Assembly: GCA_035048815.1 (NCBI GenBank) | Contig: JAUCBN010000006.1 | Span: 23,265,001-23,329,000 of the forward strand | DNA from: Abelmoschus esculentus | Lineage: Eukaryota; Streptophyta; Magnoliopsida; Malvales; Malvaceae | Direction: 5' to 3' | DNA: 64,000 nucleotides | In this document: in pieces, positions 11,750 to 25,600 of the stretch | How positions within the stretch are numbered: position 1 is the stretch's first letter | Layout: the number at the start of each line of letters is the position of its first letter | Made by a program: the position numbers and the translations under genes | Notes under the pieces: generated by a model | Seen by the model: only the letters and a program-made list of their open reading frames with translations | Told to the model about the DNA's origin: nothing | Database searches by the model: none

Positions 11750-12862
11750 TCATAACAAATAGCTAGAAAATCCCAGGAGTATCGATGAAATTGAAGAGTG
11801 GTCTTTGATTAATATGCCCTTGAAAAGATCGTACGGTTTCCAAAGATGATCCAGCGGACATGGGTTTCCGGCATCGAGTCGAACCCAGGGCTTCCCTTTC
11901 CCACTCCAATGCAACAGACTCACCGGACCAGGATGCAACGACCGGCAAGACCCTCTTACATTGTCTCCACCCAGACCGTGTTGGTTCCATCTATGATCGA
12001 TGGCTTCCACATTCCCGGCGAATACGAGGAGGAACGGAGGCAATGAACCCAAGTCGTAAATCCTTCGTTTTCTTTGAATTTCCATCCAATTCTCTATTCT
12101 TTTCCTGTAATTCCCTTCCCTCCACCGAACCAAATCCATTACCATAACCCCTGTGTTGAAATAACACGGATTCCTCGAATGGAATACCCGGGAGATAACC
12201 GGGTCGGACCAGAACGCGTCCGTGAAATACTTTGTGAAGTTGGCGTGGCAGTACTCCGGTGCGCCGATCAAGCGTGAGTTTGTCAGGGTCGTGTTCCAGA
12301 GTTTGTGGATGTCGTCGACGACGACCAGGTCTGAGTCCAGATAAATGACTCGGTCAACGCAGAGATCTAGGATGTCTCCGAGGTAGTTCCGGACGTAGTT
12401 GAGTGGGTTTTCAAGGGCTTGACGGATTGAAGAAGAGATTAAGTTGATCACCGTGTCTTCCCTGAAGATGTAGATTTTGAAGTTGAGGGAAGGGAACGTG
12501 GATCGGACGAGTTTGCTCAACACCCTTGGACTCGCCGGATCGAACTCGGCGGCTATGAAGTGGAAAAACACATTTTCCGGGCACGAAGCGTGGAGGAGGA
12601 CAGAGTGGACGGCGGCGATCGAGCCACGCAAGTATTCAGAGTCTAAAGTCATCGCCACGTGAATCAAATCCGGGTCGCAACACGAAACCACTTCCTTGTT
12701 GACAGAAACCGGACATCCCACTCCGTTACGGTAATCCGGTGCCTCCGAGAACCCAGACCCAGACCCATCTCCCCCGCCGAGGGTCCGTATCCCAACACAA
12801 AACGTCGCCGTTAACAAGAAACAAAGAATTAAAACCACGGCGACATAGAAAACAGAACGCAT
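11750..12862 (-). CDS. Galacturonosyltransferase-like protein, GT8 family (GATL8/9-like)
   Basis: GATL proteins are Golgi glycosyltransferases of family GT8 linked to pectin or xylan synthesis; the donor and acceptor of most members are unproven. One exon, 370 residues, the typical intronless GATL architecture. An N-terminal hydrophobic segment (about 4-24) may be a signal or anchor. Core features: HVAMTLDSEYLRGSIAAVHS, the DxD metal/nucleotide-sugar motif as YLDSDLVVV (D176, D178), the conserved CYFNTGVMVMDL, WNQHGLGGDN, and the closing HWSGKGKPW. The start is the ATG at 12862; the frame is open further upstream but has no ATG there. Being two genes away from PDH E1-alpha and three from a SIN3-like gene's 5' end mirrors the GATL8-IAR4-SNL3 order I recall from Arabidopsis. 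Confidence 0.93.
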   Translation of the reverse strand: MRSVFYVAVVLILCFLLTATFCVGIRTLGGGDGSGSGFSEAPDYRNGVGCPVSVNKEVVSCCDPDLIHVAMTLDSEYLRGSIAAVHSVLLHASCPENVFFHFIAAEFDPASPRVLSKLVRSTFPSLNFKIYIFREDTVINLISSSIRQALENPLNYVRNYLGDILDLCVDRVIYLDSDLVVVDDIHKLWNTTLTNSRLIGAPEYCHANFTKYFTDAFWSDPVISRVFHSRNPCYFNTGVMVMDLVRWREGNYRKRIENWMEIQRKRRIYDLGSLPPFLLVFAGNVEAIDHRWNQHGLGGDNVRGSCRSLHPGPVSLLHWSGKGKPWVRLDAGNPCPLDHLWKPYDLFKGILIKDHSSISSILLGFSSYLL

Positions 12863-13779
12863 TATCGTTTTAAAAAAGAAACACAACAAGAAAAAGACAG
12901 ACAGATATGTTCTGTTTCAGTTTAAGCTTTCACCTTTGACAAAGAAGTTCCAGATGATTAACATTTCAGTGAAAGGGAAACGAGAAAGAAACTGATGCTC
13001 GTGAAAATTAAGAAACAGAGCTTTCAAGTTTCAAGACACGGACACGTTTTCCGCTGCTTATAATTTTGGTTTCATTCATAGCAAAACGCGGTTTTATTAA
13101 GGAAAGGAAAGGAACAGAGGTGAACGTGTTTGGGGGATGGGAAAATTTGCTGGCTCTTTCCTGTTTTTTTCCTCACGGGAATAACAGAGGCCAGAGGGAA
13201 AGGGAAGCTTTGGATTGTCCTTCAAATGACAACAACAATCGATGATTTAAGAGATTAATAGGATCCCGATCATGTGCGATTTATTATTATTTTCAAAAAA
13301 AATAAATATTATTTTATCTATTTCACAACAAATTTATATATCTTTATTTTTAAATAAAAAGTTTGTTGATTTTAAATACGATTTTTTAAAAAGAATACAA
13401 AATTTTGGATTTTCAATTTATTTATTCTTACAAATTGATTTTAACGCTTTTCTTATTTAGTGACATTTTATTTTTCAATTTCTAATTTGTGCATTTTAAT
13501 AATTTTAAATATCGATTAGACTATTTTTTTGATATTTGAACTTAACTTTTAAATGCAATTTGATACTTAAAAATTATATATATATATATATAATTGGATT
13601 ATTGAATTTGGTTTTTTATGTTAAATTAGGGTCTGAACTCTTTTTTTATCCAATTAGAGACTTAAATTTGACCTATTAATTTAAATTGGTTATATAAATT
13701 TTACTTTTTAATCGAGATCGATATTTACTTTGTTTAAATCATGAAATCAATTTTTAAGTACTATTTTAATTCTAAAAGT

Positions 13780-13925
13780 CGAATTTAGGTACTCGATTAG
13801 ACAAAAAAAAAGTTTAGGTACCAAATTAAACTTTTAAGCTAAGTTTAAACATATAATTTTACAAGAAAGTATTAGGTACTAAATTGTACTTTTAAACCAA
13901 TTTCAAGTACCAAAATGCATATTTA
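13780..13925 (+). repeat. Dispersed repeat, copy 1
   Basis: AT-rich segment built of phrases around GGTAC and AAACTTTTAAGC. It aligns by eye in the same orientation with 16610-16755: poly-A run, GGTACCAAATTAAA-type phrase, then AAGTACCAAAATG/AAGTACCAAGAT at the end. Class unknown. Confidence 0.4.
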
Positions 13926-16609
13926 CCCTGTATATACAACTCCTTGTTTCGCTTTGGAGTTCCCACTAATAGCGTGACAGCTACGCAACCAAAGCTTCCA
14001 GCTGGTTTATGCCTAATCCATCGTGTCGTGGCTGGCATTCCCCACCCCATGTGATCGCACGTGCTCCTCCTCCTATTTTTGCTTCATTTCCATACTTATT
14101 TATATTATTCAATATTTTAATTATTCTTTTTGTCTAATGCCAAAAAATAAAATAAAAATAATAATAACTTCAAATATTATTTATTTATTTATCCTAAATA
14201 ATGGCTTATTTCTTGTCTTCTCATTGGACTACAACCATACTTGATTTATACAACTCGGATTTTCTTTTCTTTTCCTGGAAAAAATCAAAGAAAATTTTAA
14301 CCACTTATACAATACATGTGCCACAAAAAATTCATTTCAATTTGGTTATTTTTATAATTATTGATAATTAATTTATTAATTAACTATTATAATTTAAGAT
14401 AAAAATATTTTAATTTATTAAATTAACTTAATTATTTATTAATACGCATAAGTAACCTAAGCCAAGAGTTTAGGTACATTATTCACTAAAAAGATCATTA
14501 ACGGCCACCTGTACTAATAACTAACATGTGTTAGTTTGCAGTTTTCTCTTTGGGTTTTTTCAAACGGCTATTCTTAGAGGAATTAGTCAATGTTGTTAAT
14601 CTAAAATTTATTATAAGGAAAAATATTGGATGGATTAATAACGGTTTGATTTAAATAATAATCAGTTTGATATAATTCGAGTCTTTTGTATGTAAAGATT
14701 TTATATCGAAAGATTAGTCCATCAAAATTAGATGTATAACGCAGATCGATTTAAATTATGTAAAGTATTAACCTTATTATAATTAGCTTATTATACAAAG
14801 GGACGTGAAAAGGTGTAATCTCTGGACAAAGTCAAATTGCAAAAGGAAGGAAGAACTATCGAGGTCTATTTATGAATTTACCCTTCCTCTTTGTAAAATT
14901 TGAGAAATTGGTCCTATTTTCATTTGTCAAAATTTGGTCATGGTACTATGGGATGTTAATCCAATTGAGTTCTACTATTAAACATTCTCGTTAAATTTCT
15001 AACACGAAGAATCAATTGTTCTACCATTTTTATGTATAAATTAAACAATCCAACTAATTTCTCCGTTTTCAAATGACCAAATTCTGATAAATTAAAAGTA
15101 TAGGGACCAATATACCAAGTTTGATAAATCATAGGGTTGGAATTCATAATTAGACTTGTAATCAAATGGTAGAGTGGGCATGAAGAGTGGGATATCTTGT
15201 TGACGAGGGATTAGAATGTCATTCTTATTCAAGTCTTGAATCTGACTTAAAGCCTTCCTTTTTTCACAAGTCAAGAAGCCAAAATTATTCCACTAAAGAC
15301 CTAACTTTTGATTCTTAATGCATAAAAAACTTTGGTCTATAAAATTATATTACGACATAATCATTTATATTCGATTCATTAATTGATTAAATTAGATAAG
15401 ATTATAAAAATTCATTATGAGTCAATACTTTTAACCTAACTTGCTTATTCATATCACTGTGATTCGTATCTTATCTTATTTTAATAAAAAAATTTAATTT
15501 ATTTTATTTTTTATTCAAATCTAATTTAAAATTTAAATTCACATGCTAAGTCATTATATCTAACCATTAATGTAAATATTGTAAAGAGAGCATATTATAA
15601 TTAGACAAAAAAAAAACAAAGATAACTAATGAGAACAAAAAATAAACAATGGGGTTCAGCTGATCGGTTGTCTGGCATTTCAAGGTTTGTAAAATAGACA
15701 ATCATCTACTATTTTTATTTTATCTACTAATAATTTTTGGATAGTTAATCAATGGACAGAGAGAAATGTTATTAACTAATAACGATTATTAACGATCAAT
15801 TAATTTAGTAGAATAAGATATTAGATTTTTTAATATCGGTTAAAAATTTAATTTTAAATATCGTATTAAGTTAAAAAATATCTTTATAATAAATATTTAT
15901 GATATCTATCTGAATTAATCAAATAAAATATTCAATATCAGTTGCCATAAGAACTGATAATGATTAGTATGGCATATAAAATGGGCATGGTAAGGTTGGC
16001 AAGCCCTTAATAAAATAAGGTTTGAGTTTATTTCATCAAAACCTCGTGAAGCAAACAATAAAATAACCATCACAAGTTTTTCTATTTCCAATGACAATTT
16101 TAATTCCCTACTTGTTGAATATGACACTAAATCACAGCCATTTCAATGAAAAGTTGTCAAATAAACAAAGTGGGTTCTGCACTGTCAGTGCATGTGATGG
16201 GGGAAGATAGAACATGTAAATCTAGGATAAAACAATGGAGTCAAAACTTAAAGTAACATTGAAAAGGTAATCAAAGTGAGGAGAAGCTGTTTATTTAGTT
16301 GCACGTGTGGGTCTGATCTGCTCAGGTAAAAAAAAGTGCTTGGTTGCAGATCATTATAAACAAGGTTAAAAGATTAGATTTATATTCGATATACTGCAGT
16401 AAAAATTTTGTTCTGAAAAGAAAATATTCTCGACTTACTTTTTAAGGTTTAAAGATTTAATTTAATTTTAGTATTAAGATATAAGTTTAGATGTTTAAGT
16501 ATAAGTGATTGAATTTTAAGGTTTAGATTTTAGGATAATATGGTAAGGACATCTGTGGTACGTTCTAATGCGGACCAAAACGTGAAGTTCAAGTACCGAT
16601 TTGAACCAA

Positions 16610-16755
16610 CAAATCAAACTCAGGTACCTAATCGGAAAAAAAAGTGATAGATATCAAATTAAAACTTAAAGTCAAGTTCATGTACCCAATTGTATATAAG
16701 AAAATATTGAGTACCAAACATCACCTTGATCTTAAATTCAAGTACCAAGATATAT
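16610..16755 (+). repeat. Dispersed repeat, copy 2
   Basis: Partner of the segment at 13780-13925, same orientation and diverged. It contains GGTACCTAATCGG, a run of A, then TTCAAGTACCAAGAT. It could be a decayed transposon end; no coding sequence. Confidence 0.4.
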
Positions 16756-17227
16756 CAATATTATATGTATCTTAATTTGTATCCAACATAGGATACTCTT
16801 CTACTTTTAAGATTAGAACTGAGAAGAGTTGCAGTGATAAAAGTAGAAATTATAATATTCAATTCTGGAGTGATGGAATATAAAAGACTGAAACTGACTT
16901 CATTACTACCGACAGTGGTGGTAAGAAAATGATAAACAAAAGAAAGTTGTTGTAATGGGAGTTGGTTGGCAACTGGTTCCATTGGTGGGAACCTATCAAA
17001 ATATTATTCTCATTGTCTGCTCCAAGACCAAAAGATTTAAGGTCGATGGAAATGTTTTATTAGGGAAAATGGGTTGTAATGTAAAACCACAAACCTATGA
17101 TCACCAGATGGATCATATCCACCGTAGTGTGGTCCAAATGCCGCAGGCATCTCTAGATAGCTGGGATGAGCCGGCTCTTTATTCATCTTTCTTCCAAAAA
17201 TAATGATGTTCCAAGGAAATCTCAAGT

Positions 17228-20200
17228 TTATGAAAGTGTAGCTCTCACTTCTTTCCTATCTGCTCCAAATGACTGAAGTTAAAATGAAAAAAATAAAATT
17301 CCGTTAGAATCACCCAGGACGCAGACGCAGAAACAATGGTCAACGGTTCTCGTAGTTATAACTTGGTACGACATCGTATATAAAGGCAGAATACACAAAT
17401 AGAAAAGAAGTGGGTCTCATGGAATTGAGTCCAGCGAAGTTTCCTCATCTATAGACACTACTTATAAGTGTCCTGAAGTTAATCAGCTTGGTTAAGCATA
17501 TACAGCCAACAATACAAGCCTATTACTTTTATCTTCATGTTGGTTCCATAGGATGCAATTCTAGTCGGTCTTGCATAATGCTAAATACACTAGATCCTCA
17601 GTCGAATTCATGTTGCTCTATTGTTGCACCAAAATGAGTCGTAATGCAAGCAAGGAAAGCCCATTTTTTCATGGAGAACTTGACAAGAAATGAATGGTCT
17701 AACAATTAGACTAGTTTGGACTAAGTAAATTTTCAAAATAGATTCGTGATGATCAGTTTAAGCAAAGCTATACATTTGAAGGATACCATTCTTATCTAAT
17801 AGCAATGTTGCTTCGAAAAGAAAAGGACAAAGGGAGCTCATTCATTAATGAAATTCACAACTTATCTAATAGGACGAAGGAACATATGCAACGATAAAAA
17901 GTGACAAGAAAAGAACATATATGAAGTATATGTTTCATACCTCAACACCCAAACCTTTTGCGTACACATCAGAGAAGAGTTCAGAGGAGTCGGGCACTGG
18001 ATTTTCCTGGAATCAAAGAAAGGAGAAAGAACAAATGTTGGAAGCATTCCTTCCATACACAGACAACTAGACAAAATTTCTAAATAATATAATAATTAAA
18101 AAAATACATACATATAAACTTAAATACAAATATACAATCATCTAAGATCAGAATCACAAAATCAAAATTAAGGCAACAAAAAATTGTTTACCTTAGCTTG
18201 AGCAATTGCATCATCTACCTCTTTTCTTACTTCCTTCTCAATGTCCTGAAATTTCCCCCATTATTTTAATGTCTATACTCTATCACCACAAAAATCTTAA
18301 CAAAATTTCAATGTTGATAGTTTCATAGATGAAAGTTAAAAATACCTTCAACTCTTTCTCAGTAGCTAGGTCATGCACCAATATTAGCTTCCTAATTCTT
18401 TCAATTGGATCACGCTCCTAGAAACATCGCATTTAAAATGTCAGTTTTGGATTCATTTGATTAAAATACAACATGAAATATCTAGCATTTAACAAACGAA
18501 TCCCTGGAAAAGTAAAGCGGATGAACATCAACCTGTCTAACACCAGTAATCTCATCACGGGTTCGATAGGTGCTTCCGGGATCAGACATGGAATGACCGT
18601 GATACCTATAAGTGTCCATTTCAAGAATCTGCATAGAATCATCATGGACTAATAAAATTAATTATGCAAGAATTATAGAAAAGAGTGAGATTTCACAAAG
18701 GAAATAGCAGCATATAAATATTTTTCATCAACTAATTAGACAGAATGCAAATCTACAATCATTCCACCAATACCACTCCAATTATAATGAGTCATGACTC
18801 GTAAGCCCACATAATTAGGAATCATATATCATTAGGCATCTCGTAGAATGAAGTGTCCACAACTTTAAACCCACAGCAGTAAGTACCTATAAAAATCCTT
18901 TTAATGATATTTTACAGCACCTTCTTGCTCCTTATATACCATAATAATATATCTTAAACTTATCATTAGCCTTTTATTTTTGGGTACCTTGTGTTTCAAG
19001 CAATACAAGGGTTCTAGCACCTAGACTGCACCTTGCACCCTTAAGAACACTATCGTTGAATAGTTAGGCAAGGCAAACGCCTGCATAGTCTAGTCCATTA
19101 TGTGCAGATCTCTTGTATTTTAGTACTTCAGAAATCAAGTCTCAAGGAGTGACCTGCCAGTCTTAAGGCTGGGGATGCAATACAAGCATAAGCATCACAC
19201 CATTAAATAGGGAAAAATTAGCATATGAAAACTGGCAAATGAAAAACTTAATAATTAAGAGCTGGATGAATAAACTTACAATTGGTCCATTCTTCAAGGC
19301 ATGTTCTTTGGCAAATGCGCAAGCTTGCTTTACAGCAAGAGCATCCATTCCGTCCACCTACAATATATGAAGCATATGACAAATAGAATTAAAGTAAGGT
19401 GCAGACCTTTGGTCGTCAAAAAAATTATGTTTCTTAAGCAGAACAAAAGGTTTTTGCTTTAAATATGTAGGATAAAGCACGTGAGATTCTGCATTTTTGA
19501 AACTACAGTCAAACAATTAAGTTCTAATGTAAAAGGATAATAGAACAAAACAACAATATAAGCCAGCACAAGAATTGTCTCACATAGCTCAAAATCACAA
19601 ATATCACAGGTTTCTACCATTGACTTATCACTACAATGACATATAAGGCTCGGTTTTCTTACCATTCACCGAGTGATCACTATAATGACATACAATGCTC
19701 CGTTTTTTATCATTCACTGATCACTATAATGACATATAATGGTTGTTTACTAAATACTAAATGGTCATAATAGCATTACTAAATAACCAAAAGATTATAT
19801 CTCAGCAAACAAAGTCTCACCTTCAAACCAGGAGCATAATCTCCACGTTTATAGTAAGCAGGACTCTTCGCGGCTCTCCACTCTGCCGTCCCCATACCAT
19901 CTGTTATTGTTATATCAAATAGATAAATAAAATTCACGAAATACTGATACTTATAAAACAACAAGACTCCATTCCAATTCAAATTGCTCACAATGATTAT
20001 TCTCGCAGACCAAAATTGCAGGCAGATTCCAAAGTGCAGAGATATTCAAAGCCTCAAACAACTGCCCTTGATTAGCAGCTCCATCCCCGTATAAAGCAAA
20101 GGTCACGGCTTCGTCTTTACAGTACTTTTGGGCAAACGCCAAGCCACATCCCAACGGAACCTGGGCTCCGACTATTCCGTGACCGCCATAAAAATTCGAA

Positions 20201-20688
20201 TCCTTCTTATAAAAATGCATCGAACCTCCTTTTCCCTTAGAACACCCAGCCTGGCGTCCCATCAGCTCCGCGAAAACTTCCAGCAGGGTCCCACCGCGAC
20301 CAACGAACGTGCAGTGGTCACGATATGAGGTTATGATGCAGTCCTTTTTAGTCAAGGCAGCCTCCATACCGACGGCGACTGCTTCCTGGCCGTCGTACAA
20401 ATGACAGAAACCGCGGATGAGTTTCGCTTTGTAGAGAGAATCAGCAGCGATCTCCATCCGACGCATCAACGCCATGTCCCGGAAGAAGTTGAGAAGCTCC
20501 TGGGCATTGGTCTGGACGGTGCATGAGGGAGCTTCGCACTGGTGAGCGGTGAAAGGAACAGAGGTCTCCACAGTTATAGGAGTGGTGTCCGTCGAGATCG
20601 GGCGGTGGAGGGAGATGGTCGACAAGAGGGGTTTCAGAAGATTTACGGATCGTGAAGGAGAAGAAGATGCGAGCTGTGATAGAGCCAT
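17228..20688 (-). CDS. Pyruvate dehydrogenase E1 component subunit alpha, mitochondrial (IAR4-like)
   Basis: E1-alpha with E1-beta decarboxylates pyruvate using thiamine diphosphate and passes the acetyl unit to E2 in the mitochondrial PDH complex. Eight exons in reading order: 19992-20688, 19821-19900, 19280-19357, 18533-18628, 18346-18417, 18192-18245, 17941-18006, 17228-17272; the frame is continuous, 395 residues. A Ser/Arg-rich N-terminus (about 1-30) fits a mitochondrial targeting peptide. The thiamine diphosphate motif runs from GDGAANQG (201-208) to CENNH (228-232). YRYHGHSMSDPGSTYR carries the conserved phosphorylation-loop serines. The C-terminus ends in ADRKEVRATLS, very like plant family members. 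The frame is open upstream, but the ATG at 20688 (MALSQLASSSPSR) matches the family start. The SIN3-like gene lies directly upstream on the same strand. Confidence 0.96.
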
Positions 20689-22628
20689 GCCGGCCGTTTG
20701 AATAGATGACGGAGGCCGGTCGGATCTGAAGAGATCGACAAAAAGGAAGGCGGGAGGACTTTGGGGTCGTAGGAGGGAAAAAATCGAAGGGAAAAAATAA
20801 AAACAAAATAAAAAATGTACCTTCTCTGTTTGGAATGGAGGAATTTTCAAGTCATTGTTGAAAACTAATCTTGTCCGGATCCGACGTAACATATAACTAA
20901 AAGTAACTATTTTGGCACGGGACATTTGCTTCAAGTAAAAGATTATATATATCATATAAATTAACAAATTTTTCATTAATAATTGATTGTTTATTTATTA
21001 ATAAATAATTCTGTTCTTATGACATGATTTATTTTATCTTTTGATACGTTTTTTTGTCATTTGATAAGTTTTTTTATTTTATTTTTTAAGGTTGGATTTA
21101 ACGACGTCACGATTGATCAAGATGACGCTTATTTGTTATCACGGTGATCTTCCTTGTTTTGGACCCTTAGATTGAATATAGATACGTGATTTGCGCTCGC
21201 GGATAGTTTATCGCGACGCTCAGTTCTGATTTGCGTTTCTTAGTGATCTTTCATAGATTAATCCCTTTTGTGGTTCGTTTGCTGATGCAATCAGATTTGT
21301 TCGTGTCTATCTTTTCGATCGAATCTTTATATGAGTTTTTAAACTTTTTTCATATATGATCCTTGTATGATCTAAAGTGACTAATTTTAAGAAAATGCTC
21401 AAACTATGTATTTAGTTTACAATGATAATTGTAAACCGTTATTGTAATATTGAGTATTTTCTTGTTTAATAAAATTAATTATTGCTGAAAATATAAGAAT
21501 TATATTTATAAATCCTTTAAATATGTTTTTAAAATATCTAATATTTCAAATAATTTAATAAAAAGAGTTAAAAGATACCTATTGCTGTATTAGCAAACTG
21601 TGTTGCATTATCGATGCGACAATTTTTTTTCTTAATCTGTTTGTATAAAATAATATATTTTTAGACAATAATATTGAATTGGAATTTTAAAAATATTTAT
21701 TACTAATTATTATTGTTAAAACAACGTTAAAAATATTTAAAAAAATATGAAGGTCATTGTACAATATTTAATACACCGAACTATCGTCCTCATAATCGTG
21801 CTAACACATGACATTCTAGGAATATAATTATAGAACATAAAAACCGTATTATTTTGAATTTCTTTTAATAGTATTGTTTAAGTAAAAAGCCTACTACAGC
21901 AAATTATTGGCAATAATTTTTTTTAAAAAAATTCAGGCCACACCTAACCAGACCCGGCTAGGGAAATTATTTCGAAAGCTTGGCCCAATTAGAAAACGGG
22001 CATTAAATCTGACCCGAAACCATTTTTCGGATATTATGTTTTTTTTTTAAATATAAACTGTCGTATTACACATTTTCGCGTATACGTACCTCCGTCCCTG
22101 AATATAAATATTACACGAGTTTCATTAATTTTTTTTAATGTTAAGCTAAGAAATATTACCCCAAAACAGCACAATTAAGAGAATGCTAGTGGAGAAAAAA
22201 AATAATAATATGGATTAATGGATAATGAACATGTATGTGATGTAATACACCACAAGGAATATATCAGTATATCACATTGCCTCTTATGTACAGTAGACCA
22301 ACACCAACTTACAACTCCTAGAGCTCCCTCAAAAATCTACTAGTTCTTTATTTGGTGGGTCATATGTCTAGATATGAGTCATACTACATTGAACCGTGAC
22401 GGACCCGGTCCCGACCGCCTTTGTGTTCGTGTGTGACTAATGCATGATCCAACAGATAAACACAAATCTGAAGCAAAATGTGGGAGGATGTTTCAGTTTT
22501 TTAGGAATTTTATTTATCTAGGGATAACTTATACGAGGAATTGCTTTATGTTTCATTGTTGAAGTTGTCCTTTAGTTCCGAGCAAACAGAAAATGGAAGC
22601 AAATGGATTCAGACGTACCATATGTTAC
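20689..22628. other. Intergenic region between PDH E1-alpha and SIN3-like genes
   Basis: Promoter and leader of PDH E1-alpha (about 20689-21300), then AT-rich sequence, then the 3' untranslated region of the SIN3-like gene (about 22250-22628). No coding sequence or clear repeat seen. Confidence 0.5.
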
Positions 22629-25600
22629 TTATGCTAGCGAAGTATATGCCGGGAGCAATCTCTGATATTGCTGTTGCCTTCGTAGTCTGACTGAATTACC
22701 GTTATGGCGTGGGTTGTTCTGATTTGAGGCAGGCTGTCGTCTAACTCGGAACAAAATATCTTCTGTGTCCAAAACATAAGAGACCTAGCAGACACCAGGT
22801 ACCAATTCCAGTCATTTAACTTTTCATATACATCTATTTACAAGAAAATACAATCTTGGGTGGGGTGGGGGGTACGTAAATTCCAACAATGTGAGGAATT
22901 TTTAATGGGATATACCTTGGAAGAATTGCAAGCAATCTTGCATTCCAAGCCATTAACGATTTTAAGTCCTTCAGTCGCCCGACATGTTGATGATAGATCA
23001 TCACCACCCGCCCATTTACGTATATTCCTGCAAACACACCATACTTATATACCGTGATAACTTCATGTAGTAAATGCTGAGAACCATGTCTATCATCCTT
23101 GGTCAATATACCTCTTCAAGAAAATCACAGGCTTCTCTTTTTCTTTGGGAACTGAGAGAAATTCATTGTGCAAATATGCTGCAAAATTAGGGTCCATGGA
23201 AACAGCTGTCACTTCAGGCTTATCATGCCCATAGTCCATAAGCTGGATGGAAAGACAAGTTGGCCTCCATGACTGCAAATAAAAAATACAGGGTGCATGT
23301 GAGAGTTCTATGTTATAGATCAACTAAACCATCCAGAAGAAAAGGAGAAAAGGTAAGTCTTACACATTCAATGCGATATATATTCTCATCATGAAGGAAA
23401 ACGCGAACATTTTCATGATAAACAACATCAAATTTTCTAGATTTTCTAGATTTCTCATATGCATACAGTTGAAGAAGTTTATTGTCCATTTCATCACTTG
23501 CAATGGCTTGAAGCTGAGGCAAGCACCACAAAGATGGCAACTATAAGGTCAGGAACACATGGGGAAAGAAGAAAGGGAGAAAATAAGGGGAAAATCGGCA
23601 TTACCTGTTTGACAATTTTATATATCAGCTTATCCAGTGTGAATAGAACGTATGACTGGGTTCCAATGATAGCTCGACAATCATCTTCAAATTTTGTATT
23701 ATCAGAAGAGCCATCGAGTAAATTGTAAAGTGCACTCATGAACCTATATCATAAAAGAGTTAAAATGAAACAAGTACCGACCACTTCTTTAACATTTGTC
23801 AGCACCAACAGAAGTTAACTATATTACCTGGCATAGAGATCAGTAGGACTTGGATCGCTAGAAGCCCTCCATTTCCTATCAGCAGATGATGAATTAACCT
23901 TTGCTGATTGTATTCTCTCATACAGTGTCTGTCGAAATGGTAAAGGGATTACTGAGTTGATGAACAAACAATACAAGATATATCCATTAGGATCAGCTAA
24001 ATATCAATACTTCAACAAAATGCTACATACTCGGTGGAGCCTGAAAAGAACATAAAATGAGTCATTTCCATAAAAAAGTCGTGAATCCTTCTTGTTCTCT
24101 AATGCTGAAGGGACGTGCTTTGCAAGGGGCTTTACTGTCAGTAGGAAACGTTCAGAAAATGGTAACAACGTTCCATTTCCTTCCACATCATGGGCATCAG
24201 CCATCCCTTCAGCCTCACCTTCACTCTCTACTTTATTATCATGTTCATCATGATCTATATCGTCCTCCTGCTCCTCCCTCGATTCACCTTCACCAGAATC
24301 ACTTCCAAAAACCTCGCCATTCTCAGAAGGATTCTCGCTATCCTCTGATGTCCTCTGAGCACTTTCATCACCTTCGTCATCAGCATCATTTTCTCCCCCA
24401 GCTTCTCTATGGCGCACTTCTTCATCACCATGTCTCTGGTATCGTCTGTTTTCTGCACCATCCTTCACCTTTAGAGCAGTCTCCAAACCAGCTTCCACAT
24501 AATTGGTGAAATTGCCTTCCTCAAAATCCCCATTTGGGGATAATTCACCTTCTTCCCTTTCAACTTTAAGTTGTCCAACAGATTCTTCATTATGCCTGTG
24601 ACTTTTGGTGCCTTCTGTCATCGCCCCATTTCCAGATAAGATTGGCCTAGAACAACCGCCACCCTGCAGTATATGTAAATTTCAGCACAAAGCAAAATCC
24701 AAAAACTAAAATTTTCTCCCCACTGATTAGGACTTAAGCCGGACTACACAGTCATAGAAAATATGTAGGCTAAGCCTTTACTTTTGTACACCTCTTAGAT
24801 CCATCAAAAAGGCACTTGGCAGACACTTCATTAAAAAAAGGGGAAGAGCAGTAGATAAGTCATTAGGCATACAACATCTAAAATTATAAACCATATAGAT
24901 CGGTGATCAAGAAAGATTATCAACCAGTGGGGACATTGTAAAAAGCAATACTGAAGTAAAAGAATTAGTTCCTCTTCTCAAGGATGAATTCAAAATGATA
25001 GCCAAATGAGTATTTCCCATACCTCTGATGAAGGTAAATTTTCATTACTTGACTTTAATTCGAGTCCAACCTCAACAGCAACATTACCAGGTCTGGAAGG
25101 AGTGGCACTAAGACCTTGCAACAAAATATATCTCAGCATTATAGTTAACATTCTAGGAAAATTGAAAATCCAATTGCACAACTAGCCTGGCATAAAAAAT
25201 GAGCAGCTTTAGAGGCATAAGAAAACCTGAAGTAGTCTCTAGGCTAGTTCTTCCATTACTTTGATCCACTCTCACAATAACAGATACATTTGAATTAACC
25301 AACCGTTCACCAGAACCAGCTTGTTTACTGACGTCTGTTACTTTATCGCCGTTAGAGGCACTAACATGCATTCTATCCTGTTGAGGAGCATCAGAGGAAG
25401 AAACATTCTTATGACCAACATTGTCTATATCAGCAGAACCATCTTGCTTGATGCCATTATCCCCATTCGGCAACCAAGACCTACAAGAACTGGATTGCTC
25501 TGGTGGAATACTTTCATCTTCATGTCTGGAAGGATTTGAATGTTTGGAATTCATGGCAACAACAACACCGCCACCACCAGGACTCCCTTCACTCTCGCCA

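Larger units (their letters stand above)
12863..17227. other. 4.4-kb AT-rich intergenic region with dispersed repeats
   Basis: Promoter and leader of the GATL gene lie in about 12863-13250, followed by long AT-rich sequence without a credible gene. Two related segments (about 13780-13925 and 16610-16755) share GGTACC-anchored phrases and are listed separately. A (TA)n run lies near 13578-13593. The last about 200 bp (17030-17227) are probably the 3' untranslated region of the PDH E1-alpha gene. Confidence 0.55.

Noticed and set aside
11846..12662. Plus-strand open frames across the GATL gene
   Set aside because: Shadows of the highly conserved GT8 frame on the minus strand.
24057..24509. 150-codon plus-strand open frame rich in His and Pro
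   Set aside because: It is the antisense of the acidic SIN3 segment; the composition is a by-product of Glu/Asp codons.
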